A DNA stretch of 64,000 nucleotides from Spirometra erinaceieuropaei (GCA_902702965.1 CACRXP010000010.1:272377-336376); one strand, 5' to 3'; shown: positions 1 through 12,075, counted from the first letter of the stretch. Translations and numbers: made by a program. The notes: generated by a model from the letters alone, not told the origin.

Positions 1-2636
1 TCTCACCTATAAAGGTGCAACTTCTAGATTTTCTGAATTCAGCGAGTGGGCATTTGTTTCAAAAAGAGTCAGTGCTTGGGATATGCAGTGGTTGTCAATC
101 TAGCAGCAGTTTTTAAATCTAAGTACACACAGTGGTGTGACTGAAGTTGGTTGACCGTCACAGTCTGTAAGGCGTGAGACATCTTTTTATTTAAGAAAGT
201 GTTGTATCTGCTTAAAATACTCGTCATAACCCCGCATTCGAAAATCATAGGGATATTAGTTTAGATCAGTGCAGTTGGCATTACAGACCGTTTAAGTTCG
301 CGACTCACATGAGAACTGCAATAGTTCATTCGAGAAAACCACTGCTTTGTCTTTATTTCTGCTGATGAGCCCTCATAAGCCCTTTCCCTTCAAAAGTTTT
401 AAACACCTGATGCACGAGTCTTCACGACATATAACGCCACATAGGTCTAGCAGATATTATTCTCGCCCGAACTATGTGGTCCACCAGCTCTGCGGTCAAG
501 GGGACCGACTTTTCGTTGACATTTTCATGGTGCTGCGGCGCTAGGCCAACTTTATTAGTCGCCTTTCTCATGTACTTTGCGAGTTCTAACTCCTGTTAAA
601 TTTAATAATGAGGTTTGCAATGAAAACGACAGCCTCTCGATCTGTAGGTGCACACAAGTACCGAGCGACCGCCCGAGTTACGCTGGAGTTCCTGCTGAGC
701 GCAGAAACTCCACTCCTCTTTAAATCTATCGGTAATTCGTGACGAATAGTAGAACGCAGGAGTAAGATATCATAATTGCGGGATATAGAACAGTCTATCA
801 CCACCGACAAAGATAAGGGAGACTGGAATGGTCATTTCCGGCCTGTCAGCAGTCGCCGACCAGTCATGCCCAACTACTAGGTATCCAAACCCCCGAGGTC
901 CGATCGCAACCGACAGGACAACGAGACCGTGACTCAGTTATTAGGGAGCTGGATTTCTCACCAACAGGTCGCGAGTTCGGGCCTTAGGGGTTGCATAACC
1001 TAATATAACATACCTGCCTAACTCATATTAGTAGACACGACATAGTAATAAGAGCACAAGCTGACGTGCTCAATCGTTGCCAATTATCAGAATCCCCGGG
1101 TTCCGTCCGAAATTTTACACAGCGATTCCCGAGGATATTAAAAAGGTTAACATTAGCAACTGGACTTTATACCAGAAAGTACATCGATAGCCTAGGGAAA
1201 CGCACCGATGAGCCGATCCCCTCGCTGCTGCATCATGCAGGGGCTCATTATAGGCTAAAAATGTGTCTGAGATTTTAACTACACCTGTGCTGGGCGTATG
1301 GCTAACCAATCAACAGTGAATTTTTCCTTTGGATATCCGTTCTACAGTCCTCGCAAGCATTTGCATAGCGAATGACGATCAGTGATCGAGAACTCTCGCC
1401 AGCAAAGACAAATGAAACAGGAACAATAATGCTTGACTTATACGCCGTGGCCAATCGACTCTACATGAACCCAAAAGGGACCGCCTGGCGAAGACATACA
1501 AATCCACAGTAGACATTCCAGACTACTTTATGCATAGAAAATGTGTCTCGTCGAAGGTGCGTGCCAGCATTTGATGGACGTTGCTCCAACACTTTTAATT
1601 ATTCAGGAAACCGCATTATTACCTTCTCTGCCTTATTGGAGGCATGGTTCGATTTTCGTCTTCCCATGTTCGGCATTTGTTTCTGGTATTCAGACCGGCA
1701 GATGGATAATGTTTTGCCCAGACTCAACTGTTCAAACCGTTTCTGTTTGCGTTTGTTAACACCTTAATCTTTTCAATGTTGGTCTGCTGTTTTTGTAGTA
1801 TATGCGGGTCAACAAACTAGAGGTAGGACTATGGGTATATACTGAGGATGGCTAAGTAGGTTGCAAGTATTTACAAAAACTAGACTTCCGCTGTGTGAAC
1901 AGAAGGCCGTCGTAGCATATCATGAGGATAACATGGAGGGACTAGTTTTGCAACCTGAGGCCACTGTAAATCCACTGGAGTTAGCTATTGTGCTGGAGGA
2001 AGCACTTTTTCGACCAACCTGCCCTTATATTGGCCAACGTAACCAAGCGACTAGAGTCTCTGACTAATTAAAAATTTTGGCCTATGCGAAGATGGGGATG
2101 CGATCGCTGAAACAGGAAGTTTATTCGTCTGAATTTTTGAATTTTCCCCCAAACCCATCATCACAGACACACACGAGGGACCTCGGCCAATTAGCACAAT
2201 ATGAAGCACTGCAGAAGTTGGACGAAAGAATAATTTGAACTTAAAATACAAAGCAAATGCAGGTACTGAATTAAACTCATTCAGGCCAAGGGAGTGACTA
2301 GCTAAAACTTATAATAGCTTTCAGAAAAAGGCTGACGTCAACTTAGGCAGACGAAGAACGGCGAGATAAAAATATTAAGGCACTGTATCTTCAATCACAA
2401 CATTTCGGAGATGACTTAGCGCATACTACAGACAAGCAGATCTAACAACTAATCCGACGCTTGGCGTGAAAACGGGGTCAGTCTTTCAAGCACAGACTTT
2501 TCCGCAATCGCTTTTAGCCTAAGTTGTCCCCTTCGGCCGACAAATGGAATGAAAAAGTCGCATAGGAACCTGAGAATATAGAGATTTACGAGAAGAAACA
2601 AACGTCCTAACCAAAAATTTGAAACAAGGCAAAAGC
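1..2636. other. Gene-free stretch downstream of the coiled-coil gene
   Basis: I see no convincing coding exon here. Open frames are under 75 codons and resemble no family I know. The only structure noted is a tRNA-like segment near 924-1000. An AATAAA on the minus strand at 2120-2125 is a possible but unproven polyadenylation signal for the gene ending at 2637, and would imply a 3' UTR of about 500 bases. Confidence 0.5.
924..1000 (+). repeat. tRNA-like segment, possibly a tRNA pseudogene or the head of a tRNA-derived SINE
   Basis: An A-box-like stretch (ACTCAGTTATTAGGGAG, from 932) is followed about 40 bases later by a B-box-like stretch (GCGAGTTCGGGCC at 971-983). The spacing and order fit an internal Pol III promoter. 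A middle segment can form a weak anticodon-like stem with one mismatch. Acceptor-stem pairing is not evident, so a functional tRNA is unlikely. Confidence 0.3.
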
Positions 2637-2773
2637 TTAGGTAGGACTGACGGGCTCCGGCGTTTTTGTCCGCGTAGCCTTAAGTGCAGCAACCTCCTCA
2701 GTCTTTTTGTTGAGAAGCTGTAAGAAGTAATCCCGTTCCTTTGAAATCCTTTGTAGTTGCGTCGTTTTAAGCT
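2637..2773 (-). CDS. Coiled-coil gene, exon 13 (stop codon)
   Basis: The acceptor CTTTTACTTTTAG is followed by AG, then LKTTQLQRISKERDYFLQLL and a helical run to a short tail TRTKTPEPVSPT, ending at TAA (2639-2637). The frame was chosen by the phase-1 end of exon 12. The final dozen residues are proline- and threonine-rich and likely disordered. No methionine occurs here. Confidence 0.85.
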
Positions 2774-3399
2774 CTAAAAGTAAAAGCATACGTCTAATGA
2801 CTTTTGAACAGCCTTAAAGGGTTAAAATATCTGCTTGCTTCTTACCTGCTCTATGGAACTTCTCAGAGAGTAAAGTTTTTATCTGTCCAAGTATGGTAAA
2901 TCACAGATTGTCTTTCGGGTCAAAGTTCAACACAAAATTTATTTGATCAAAGTCCCTACTCCTGAAAATGATTCCATTTAAACAACCCTTAAGCTTTCCT
3001 TATATCCCAATCGTAGTTCCTCCACCGCTATCGAGGAGGAACGCGGACGTCGGGGAGAGGGCACAGTTTTGACGTGTATGGCATCCATCCTATGTTCTCT
3101 CATCACACGCACTATGTTAGGATGCAAGATAAGGCCAAGAGGATTAAACATAGACATTAAAACAAGGTCAGAAGTAACTGCATCCGGATATGCATGTGCG
3201 ACGGGCATTCTCGTTTCTAAGCGCACGCAAACCAGGCTCCAAACGGTGTTTTCTGGATCTCTCATAGAAAATCTGTTTCGGTACCTGTCGAATATATAAG
3301 CTTATGTTCTCTTACTGCAGCATGCCTACTTACTTGATTTAGGCAGGCACGTTGTATTATGGTAACGACTCTGGCTGGGCTTAAGGACGTGAATAAATT

Positions 3400-3478
3400 T
3401 ACGGTTAAGGTAAAGGTTGGGTTAAAAATTAACGTTACCAAAAGTCTTAGGGTTAAGGTCAGGGTTAGGATGAGGCTT
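3400..3478 (+). repeat. Short degenerate TTAGGG-like tract
   Basis: The plus strand reads as imperfect GGTTAAGG / GGTTAGG / AGGGTTAAGG units, similar to the TTAGGG repeat used at flatworm telomeres. It lies in the last intron of the coiled-coil gene and is too degenerate to count units reliably. Confidence 0.55.
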
Positions 3479-4109
3479 GTCCGCCACATGCCGTCTTAAC
3501 CAATCCACTAACCACTTACTTTGGGTGGTCTTTTTTTACGCCTGTTTACATGCCCTTATTCATATCTTCCACGTTGTGCGGTCTGTTTCGGCAGCTCTTT
3601 GGAGTAATGGAAAAAGCATATGGCAGAAATGCGAACTTTCTTAAGCTTTCCACAGATTCTGTTAATTGCCATGTCCATCTGCTGGGCTCTGTTTTCTTAG
3701 TAGGCCTACATGCCCACTTCGCCCTGGTGTTTCAGCCGTTCTGAGGGGAATTGACGCATGCCACCAGTAATCCGAGTCAAAATGTCTGAACATGAAATTA
3801 GGCACATTGACCGACGTGAAATCTAATGCTTCTTCTGACGCATGCTGAACTCATATCCAATACAGTCCCTTTTGGGTAAAAAATAACACACTGTTTCATG
3901 TTTAACAAACTTTTCATATATAACGCAGAGTAAACTAATCTCAAGCACGAAAAAGGCAAGGTACGCTTATATTTTTTTAAAAAGTGTTAAGGATTTGAGG
4001 CCATGGAGAATATTACTGTGCTTTCCTATCGGATGGTCGTTGCAAGGAGAGGAGAACATATTTAAGAACTCTGTAAAAACAACCCATGCAGGATAAGAGG
4101 TGTTCTCAC

Positions 4110-4281
4110 CAAGGCTGTTAGCGATGCCAGTGCGCTCCCGTTCGAGCACGCAGATGTGCGACCGCAGTTTGCTAATTGTACTCTGGGAATCTTTCATCAT
4201 TTTGATTTGCTTTTCCATTTCAGTGGCGAGTGTGGTTTTCTGGGCCATTAAGTTTCGGTGTTCGGTAGCCAGTCTGGAGGA
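4110..4281 (-). CDS. Coiled-coil gene, exon 12
   Basis: The acceptor TTCATGCTTCAG and donor TTG|GTGAGAAC enclose 172 bases, phase 0 to 1, encoding SSRLATEHRNLMAQKTTLAT to RERTGIANSL. The single leftover G joins AG of the last exon to give glutamate, continuing the helix without interruption. Confidence 0.85.
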
Positions 4282-4429
4282 CTGAAGCATGAAATTAGGC
4301 ATCAAGGGACAGGTTTCGAAATCCGGATATGTGGAGATGGGTAGAATGGTTTGGTGGACGGTTGGAGGTACCTCCCTACTACGGATGGTTCTGCGCTATA
4401 TTCCAGAGGGAGGCCATGATTGGAGCCAG

Positions 4430-4602
4430 TGTTAAGAGTAGGAGGGCAAAGGTTAGAGACAGGATCCGGAGGGTTCTGTCTGGGATCATGTGGATTAGTG
4501 TTAGGGTCGAGGTTAGAGTGGATAACGTTAAGGTCGGGTTTGCTGTTAGGGTCCTAGCGGGAACAGGCACTCTCTCCAGAATTTGGCGCAAAATCACCTG
4601 TA
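4430..4602 (+). repeat. TTAGGG-like tract with a conserved downstream flank, copy 1
   Basis: Imperfect TTAGGG/TTAAGG units run to about 4555. The following 43 bases, from CGGGAACAGGCACTCTC through CAGAATT to GCAAAATCACCTG, match the bases after the tract at 15640 with few changes. Tract and flank therefore behave as one dispersed repeat. It lies in the intron upstream of exon 12. Confidence 0.6.
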
Positions 4603-5571
4603 GTTTGGGGTTACTAATACCGTGTCCAACCAGGGGATGGCTTAAGCCGCAATCAAGTTGGCTATAGTTCTTTTCCCAGTAAATTTTATGTAGAATTGAG
4701 AGTTTAAAAGGAAGACGGAATGCTGAGAAGATGTTTGTCATCCTATAAAGATTAAAAGGAAGGAATCAACAGGGGAAAGTATGGAAACCCATATAAAGTC
4801 TCCCGTTTACAGGTAAAAACTATTTACCCCGAGCGCCGCAGCCTTAATCCTTGGCATGTTTCCTGCAGTCAAGAGCAAAACATGCCATATTGGTCGATTG
4901 TTGCCAGGAGTTTGTTGAAAGGCTAGTGTCAAGGAAATGTTACTTAGAGGCCAGTTATATGAAAAGGGGGATTTTGTGTGGTAAGCTAACTAAGTGAAGT
5001 TTACACTATGTAAACCGAGATCCGTCTCACCAGCGAGGTGCTAGGAGCCCTGTTTGAGAGGATATGAAAGGCCGCTGTCGAAGGCGGATCAACACCGAGT
5101 CGTAAGATTCGTCTAGCCTATTGAATGTTGCAGTTACTGTCAGCGTTAAAAAGGCAGTCACACATACGTTTGCTTTATTAAGTAACATTTAATCTACAAG
5201 TTGGCTTACGCACGGCATGGCACTTTTCCCTTAAACATCGTGACCACTAAATCATCATGACTAGAACTGACAAAATTGCCATGGAATCAGAATGCTGATT
5301 TTTATATCAGAGTCGCCGAGCTAATCGTTTATTAACGTGTTAGAATAGAAACGTTGGACTACCTACTGGCCCCGAACATCGCAGTGGCCAGTTTATTATC
5401 CAAGGTCGTGCCCTCAGACGTGACGACTCGCTAGATGCTCGCTTTTAAATAATGCTGGTTCGGTGAGCTGACGCTTCCATGTGCGCTGGTGCCTGTAGTG
5501 CTGTAAAATTTTGTTTCAGTTATCAACGTGTGGTGTGCAACCATGAGGAAGACATTTTTAAACTAACTGGC

Positions 5572-6050
5572 AGTTCGACCGTCGTTACCAACGATATCCA
5601 CCGCCCGCTCCACAACAAGGCGGAGCAGGGACGGTGACTTGCGCGTGAATTAGTTTAAAATGAGAGTAGACTTGGGCAGCATCTACCACACTCCCTCTTC
5701 CCCACCTCCCACCTGTATCCCGTGTCAAGGCAGAGTCGAAAAGACCGAAAGTGGGGGAGGGCGCAGGTGGCTGGCACGGCCGGAGCCGCATATAGACGTG
5801 CCATCACACCCCCTGGTCCACACAGTAAATGACCAGGATTTTCCGGCTACAATAACAACACCCCAACAGGGCCAGAGAGACGAGGATGATGACTGGGCAG
5901 CCATGCCCAACACCTGTGTACCTAGCGGGAGCGCAAGCGCATCTACCAGCAGGGAACCAGGAGTCACGGAACTGTCAGCGCATACCAGGCTGCCAGGGCC
6001 ATGGTTTGCTGAGACTGGCATAACGCACGCTTACATATCTTTTGACTTTA
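5572..6050 (+). repeat. GC-rich dispersed repeat (about 480 bases), copy 1
   Basis: It begins with a dyad (AGTTCGACCGTCG, then ACGATATCCACCG), followed by GACGGTGACTTGCGCGTGA, a block with CTGGTCCACACAGTAAATGA, one with GGGAGCGCAAGCGCATCTAC, and an end at ACTGGCATAACGCACGCTT. The same order recurs at 60313 (+) and, reversed, at 58370-58835. The 134-codon open frame in it is not conserved between copies, so I regard the unit as a non-coding, SINE-like repeat. No clear poly-A or Pol III boxes were found. Confidence 0.7.
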
Positions 6051-6899
6051 AACTAACTAATTGATTTTAATAAGACTTACATGGCGCTTCTTTTCAAACT
6101 GCTAAGCATCGGGTGAAAGAAAGCTATAGTCGATGCAAACTAGATACCGCTTAGTGTTGATATTATCCTCTAAAATCGCCTGCTTGAATTTTTACGGGTC
6201 TGTTTTGTCACCTGCAGGAAATTGCGCCATCCCAGAGAAGTTTATTCGAGGTAGGTATTCTAGTTACCTAGCTGCGCAGACCTTACAACCCAAATTGGCT
6301 CGGGTAGAGGCTAAACGTGTGGAGCATATTTGTTTTCCAGTGCGAGCAATTTCCAAATAATACTATAGACGGCCATCGGCCATGGACTTCAATCATTCAT
6401 GTCAGATTTACGTTGCTTTAGCAGTCCACCTAAGGCCTCAGCAACATGCTTTTAGTTGAAATACGACAAAAAGTTCATATGGATAGAGGGACACACTCGT
6501 GTGTTCGGATAGTTGCATCTATCGCTCATGGACTACAAGTAGGTTGTCATGCCTAATAATTTGGTTTTTAATGCATCCTGTAAAATCTGTGCTTGCGTCA
6601 TCTAGGCAATTTTTACATCCAGGAAAACGTTTTGCCGTGTGGAAATGGACGTCCAACCTACTAGTCACTCACGCTACTGATGACATCGATTGAGATGGGG
6701 CTATCGGTATGAATATAGTTGACGGAGCCGCAGGGTATACTTATGTTGTGCAAACATATTTATAGTTTCGCTAAAGCTAGATGTAGGGTAGAATGGTAAG
6801 TTTCACATCTTCCATTTTCGTTATTGTGTAGCAGCATGGCTTAAATGAACAATCACCTTTGTAATAGTTTCCGAAACATGTGGACTAAATGCAACAGTG

Positions 6900-7070
6900 C
6901 GGTTGCCGCAAGCAGCGACGTCCACCGCGTGACCACGGAGTGGGTGAAAATCCCATGACTTGCGCGTGAAGTTGTCTACAGTGAAACAGACTTGCGCAGC
7001 GCCTACCGCACCCTGCCCCCAATCACCTGGCTCCGACGGCAAGACAACCGGAGGCGGAAGCGAGCACAGT
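6900..7070 (+). repeat. GC-rich dispersed repeat, truncated copy
   Basis: Only the 5' part is present: AGCGACGTCCACCGCGTGA, then GACTTGCGCGTGAAGTTG, then CTTGCGCAGCGCCTACC. It lies in the intron between exons 11 and 12. It is more diverged than the copy at 5572. Confidence 0.55.
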
Positions 7071-7600
7071 CTTAAGAAATAAGCTTATTGATTTGCAATG
7101 CTGCTGAACCACCTACTCTGGATCGCATGTTGTTCCCTTTGAGGAACTGCTAGCTTCTTCAGACCGGCTTAGGAGATGACGGGCGAAGTCGGCCGATCTT
7201 TTTATCCCCTTTGAAGGTCGGTAAGAAAATGCGGACTGTATGCAACGGTGTTCTTCACGCATTTCTGAGTACACGACTAAGCTTCTCCAAGGAGTATGTT
7301 TAAATAGTGCCACTTACAAGTTACTAAGTTTTGTTAACTCTTCCATATCACTGAACTGGCTAACAGACTATCTGCCAAAAATGGTGGGATAGTTTAATTA
7401 GACGACAGGAGATTGGAGTTTGATTGTTGCAGTATGTCCCTTGACGTCGCGTGAGTCGGCTATGGAGAAGTTCAGCGGTTTTGAGCATCTCATAGAAGAA
7501 ACCGAACCTCTCATGTATGTTCTAAACGACTCTAATCGAAGATACGTGAGGAGCACAAAAAACGTCTTGTCACACAAACCTCAGCGCACAATTTCTTTAC

Positions 7601-7837
7601 TATTTCCAGCGGACTTGGGGGCTTCTTCGGAATCGTTTCTTCCACACAGGGCTGCTTTGACGCTTTGTGGCCGAACTTCTCCAAGAGGCAATTAATCTCA
7701 GTTGTAGTTTTGGTAGCCTGCGTGGTCACTTCATAGAGGTGATTCAGCGCATCCGTGGCCTCCTGAAGTCTCCGCTCAGCACTATGCCATTTGTCAGTTT
7801 TATCCATCAAATCATTCTCCAGTTTGTGGACGTGCTC
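7601..7837 (-). CDS. Coiled-coil gene, exon 11
   Basis: The acceptor is CTTTCCCCTTTAG and the most likely donor is AAATA|GTAAAG. The 79 codons are phase 0 to 0. The first 55 or so residues (EHVHKLENDLMDKTDKWHSA onward) are helical. The last part has cysteine, lysine and a PKKPPSP patch, marking a second flexible break. A later donor at GAG|GTTTGTG is possible but would change the phase relation with exon 12. Confidence 0.8.
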
Positions 7838-8080
7838 CTAAAGGGGAAAGGCGTACACATAAGGCGCTTTGAGTTATGAAATTTCCAATGGAACAATTCA
7901 AAAGACAACTTAGCGAGCACACGTTTGCTTTTGATACATTCTCTTCAAGTCCGGGCAAGTATATAATTATGCTGTAGTTCGGGTTTGGGGGGCAAAGAAT
8001 GAAAGGAAAAAATTTCAGCCATCCGGAAAGGTAATCATTTGCGGGTGGCTAGCTTGGTGGCTTTGGACCATGACAGTTCG

Positions 8081-8475
8081 ACCATCGTTTTCGATGATGT
8101 CCACCGTGTGCCCCACAGTTACAGCAGCAATGGGAGCCGGGACGGTGACTTACGCAGGGGTTTATAGTGCCAGTTGACTTGCGTAGCATCTACCTACACT
8201 CTCTCCTCCTCCCTCGCCCAAGCCCGGTGTCAAGACAGAGTCAAGAAGACCGGAGACGAGAGTGGCCGCAGGTGGATGGCTCGGACGGATCCTCACCTTG
8301 GCGTTCCACCACACCCCCTGGTCCACACAACAAATAACCAGGATTTCAACCAACACAACAGAGATTTGGAGGCTGGCACGGCCGAAGCCGCACCTGGGCG
8401 TGCCACCAACGCCTGGCTCGGATCCCACACTCTGATGGGAGTGCCATAAAGGCCACATTAAAAAGGAGCCATTGC
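8081..8475 (+). repeat. GC-rich dispersed repeat, copy with the alternative 3' end
   Basis: The 5' dyad is AGTTCGACCATCGTTTTC, then GATGATGTCCACCGTGTG. The middle block CCCCCTGGTCCACACAAC is shared with the other copies. The 3' end differs from the 5572 type: it reads GGGAGTGCCATAAAGGCCAC, then ATTAAAAAGGAGCCATTGC, and is shared with 12010-12070 and with the minus copy at 51040. Two subfamilies with a common head are implied. Confidence 0.65.
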
Positions 8476-8500
8476 AGCCTGACTCTCAGACCGCCTCCGG

Positions 8501-8800
8501 TCAAGGAGGAGGTCCAAGTTTACGTAACCTGATTGCATCCGTTTCTGCCGTGGCCAACAGACGCTGCCCAAGTTGTTTCGGATAGTTTGAAAAAACCTTG
8601 TAAATAACTAAAGCGACCTCTCTGGCACCTACACGATGGTCTGTGTCTACTATGTGGGCGAGGATAGAGCTGTTAACGTGCCTCATTTGACCCTTTTCTA
8701 ACCATTTTGGGAGATGTTCTCCTGTTCTTTTGGACAGACGCCGACTCGCACGACCAATATATTCTGCCCCACCGGAGCAGGTGAATAAGTAAATACGCAT
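8501..8800 (-). pseudogene. GIY-YIG endonuclease domain of a Penelope-like element, fragment
   Basis: The minus frame reads IYLFTCSGGAEYIGRASRRL, then SKRTGEHLPKW. This matches the GIY-YIG layout in which aromatic pairs flank a strand and an xYIGR loop is followed by a basic helix. Penelope-like retroelements carry this domain C-terminal to the reverse transcriptase. No RT is seen next to it, and the first motif has decayed (IYLF for GIY). The frame is open for 99 codons, so this is a fairly recent 5'-truncated copy. A different selfish nuclease cannot be excluded. Confidence 0.6.
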
Positions 8801-8879
8801 AGAGGTGGTCTGGGCTGGTAGTTTTTCCGTATGTGATACGACTAGTGGAAAACAGCACCTAGGCCCGCATCTGTTTACT

Positions 8880-10197
8880 CATTATTTCAATAACAATATA
8901 ACTGTGCAGGTCTGAAGAGAATTTATAGAAAACAGATGTATGTCATCCACATTGTCTTTTGAACAAGAAGCTTACTAGAAGTGTAAAAAATTAATAGTCT
9001 TTAGTGTTGAAACGCAGATGGTTGAAAAGCGAGTTGTAATAACTATACTACCATATAATTGCAGGGAGAGTGCTAGTGCTTGGACAGTTAATTATTCATG
9101 TTTTATAAGATGAAATAGTGACCTCTGCCATGGAGCTGGAAATGTTAACTGGAAAAACAGTTCGCTCTAATGCGAAGTTCGCCCGTTAGCGCCTGCGTTC
9201 GTTGGGTGGGGGAATTATACTGACCGTTTTATTGTGCTCTATCTCCGAGCAACTTAACTTTTATTTAAATTGGGAACTTTAGGCAAGCAGGATCTGCAAC
9301 ACGGCAACCGAGTAACTTAATTCCTCAAACTAAAATGTGGGTTGGGAGTTCATCACTCTCATAACGTGATCACCTACTTACTTGTTTTTACAGTTCCTGC
9401 TTGAAAGACTGAAGATTTCGCATGGTAGCCTGTCCTCGGCGGTGCTACACACGGTCCGACTGAGAGAGACATTATGCTTTCCTCAGTTCTCGGACACTTA
9501 CAAGTTGTCAGTAAAATACTCCTGTGCACCAGCTATTGCAGTTGTCTAACTTATTCCGATTTATCCATCATATCTTTGGTTGGAGAACACTGTTTGTGTT
9601 ATGTGTCGTCCGCTAAAAAGTTCGTTTTCGCCAGTAGCTCAGCTGACGGCGAACAAAATTGGATCAAGCAAAATTTCAACCCCAGCATATGAGAGTTACT
9701 CGCCCACTTGACAATATCGTAATTTTTTCTGAATTACCCATCACATCTTTTGTCGAGGGACACTATCGATTTTGCATAGGGATGGTTTGCCGTTTTAGCG
9801 CAATCAAAGCCGGATAAAATTCAAAACAAAGAAACAGCAGACTTTTAGCAAGAAAGGTCTCGAGAGGGATCAAAATACAGGGGAGTTAGATTCGACAAAA
9901 AACACAATTAGGTTTGCCCAGCCTGATAATGAATAAAGTAAGTGATAGCGAAAGACAAAAAGGCCTCATGTTTAAATCTACCTCACCATCTCCACTGCCT
10001 AGATATGCCGGCAGTCTGATCTCAGCTTGCGGTGATTGTGTACTGTCCAATCCAATTAATGCCTTGGGTCCGGTTTAATTAGTACAATCGGAATCTCCCT
10101 TCACGGTTATTTCTAATTATTTTATTTGGAAACTACGGAGACTCCCTCAAAGCACTTGCATAGGTTGGCGTTGCAGATGGTAGGTCTAGGCGTTTAC
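8880..10197. other. Intron sequence without recognisable features
   Basis: This is AT-rich intron between exons 10 and 11 of the coiled-coil gene. No repeats matching the named families and no credible exon were seen. Confidence 0.5.
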
Positions 10198-10344
10198 CTC
10201 TCTTGCCTCCAGTTTAGCCGTCAGGGAGGAGTAGTGCTTTTTTGCCTCGTCGCGTTCAGTTTTTACTCGAGTTGTCTCGCGTCTGGATTCCTCCACGGAC
10301 GTTTCCAGGGCATGGATTTTGGCCTCCAGCGTCGCAATATTCGC
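10198..10344 (-). CDS. Coiled-coil gene, exon 10
   Basis: The acceptor is CACTATCCGTAG and the donor is GAG|GTAAACG. The 49 codons are phase 0 at both ends, from ANIATLEAKIHALETSVEES to LTAKLEARE. Regular a/d hydrophobics (I, L, I, L, V) indicate a continuous helix. Confidence 0.85.
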
Positions 10345-11709
10345 CTACGGATAGTGCAAAACGGAAGTCAGTCATCGGCCGAAGCAACAATAGGTATGTC
10401 CAAAAATCAACATTTAAGTACGTTTCAGAGACCAGATTTTGCTGGTAAAAGTTTTTTCCGTTTTGACCAATATCTTATTGCTGGCCTTCCAAATCTACTA
10501 GGCAATTCGGTGGTCTTTTGTGTTATCTAGGACCTCGAGCAATACAAGTATGCATGTGCAAACTTCCATCGTCTGGTCCGACTTCGTCGTAGCTTAAGCG
10601 AAACATGTGACCAACAATTAATTTGTAAATGGCTCAGAGACCAATCTAATTCAAATTGAATCCTCCCTCCTTTCCTGCCACTCAACGACAAATAAGCCCA
10701 AAATGACCATTTAAAGCTATTAGTTACGTTGCCTGTGAGAGCTCCGGGCACTAGCTGCAGAGCCAATCGGTTAAGCTGGATGTAGTCTTGCAATGAGGCG
10801 CAAAATGCAAACTCCATGTTCAAGTCATTTTGGGTGTTCCTGGTCGCAAACAACAGCGCTAACCCGCAGCTCTACACCTACAAAATTCGGTTTGGTTCAG
10901 ACCTCAGCTCTTTCCCAACAGGGTTAAGACATAGATGCCTGATAATGACAAGCAAGTCTTTTACTGCAGTGGGTGTTGGCAAGAATGACTTCCCTTACGC
11001 ATTACGCTTTCCAAAAAACGATTGTCGGAGGGGCGCTGCCGTTGAGAGCTCCTTAAATAAATATATGAAGCCCTTCGACTTTGCTTCAGCTGTGTAATAA
11101 CAAATGCTTCTGTTTACTCTCTCGCCCAAGCTCGGGCAAGAGAGACAACGCTTTTCAAATAATATTACCTGTCAAAAACACCTTTTGCGACTCTTGCATT
11201 TCCTTCAAACGTCTTAAGCTTCTTTTACACTGAAGAACTTTGGTATTAGTTGAAGGGACAAAATAAAATTTCCTCGTCGGTGAGTCCGAACTGCTATTGG
11301 TTAAATACAAAGGACAAAAGAAGTAAACTCAGGAACTCCCGAAGTTTGTGAAGTTAAACATGTTTGGAAACCTAACACGCCGTCCCGCCCAGTGATATAC
11401 GGTCAGTCACAGTTGTACTCACTCATGACTGAACTGCATACAGCCCAATTTTGGTGAATAGGGTGACGTCCTTCAGGCAGAGGAAATAAACGAGTACAAG
11501 ATCGGGTGTGTAAGCAAGCATGGATCACGTGGCAATGATGTCTTTGGCAGAAGTTTGTTGTCTATAAAGATATCACAAATCAAACTCTTATTTCGAGCTG
11601 GCACATTACAAGCCCTTTCAAGTAAGCACACTCCACCTACACTGGGTATTGGGACTGGGTAGAATCAGTGACCTAGGATAAATCGGAATCGGATAGTGGT
11701 ACAGTCAGC
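10345..11709. other. Intron sequence without recognisable features
   Basis: This is part of the intron between exons 9 and 10. Short open frames on both strands show no known motif and no good pair of splice sites. Confidence 0.45.
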
Positions 11710-11724
11710 AATGACAGGAACGAC

Positions 11725-12075
11725 GTTTCGGTCATCGCAAGCGATAAAGTCCACCACGCGTCACACAAAGTGGGTGCAGCACTGATGTCTTGCGTCTTGA
11801 TTAGTTTAGAGTGAGGCAGAATCGCGCAGCGTCCACCAAACTCTCTCTCTTTCCTAACCCACCTTGTTCCGACGGCGAGACAACGTCAGGACGACCGGAG
11901 GTGAGTACGGGCGCAACGACTGACAAAGCTAAGCAGCACGTCTACGCGTGCCACACATGCGACCTAGTCCCCACTGCGAGCGTCAGGCTACTAAAGGGGC
12001 GGCTCGGGTCCTACATGGGTCGTAATGACATACAGGCCACATTAAGAAGGACGTATTGCAGCTTGAGCCCAGTAC
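11725..12075 (+). repeat. GC-rich dispersed repeat, diverged copy
   Basis: It follows the family order: AAGCGATAAAGTCCACCACG, then GTCTTGCGTCTTGATTAG, then GCGCAGCGTCCACC. It ends in the 8081-type 3' end (GGCCACATTAAGAAGGACG, then ATTGCAGC). Divergence is higher than in the copies at 5572 and 8081. Confidence 0.55.

Noticed and set aside
5660..6064. 134-codon frame in the GC-rich repeat
   Set aside because: Other copies of the repeat do not keep the frame, so it is composition, not a gene.
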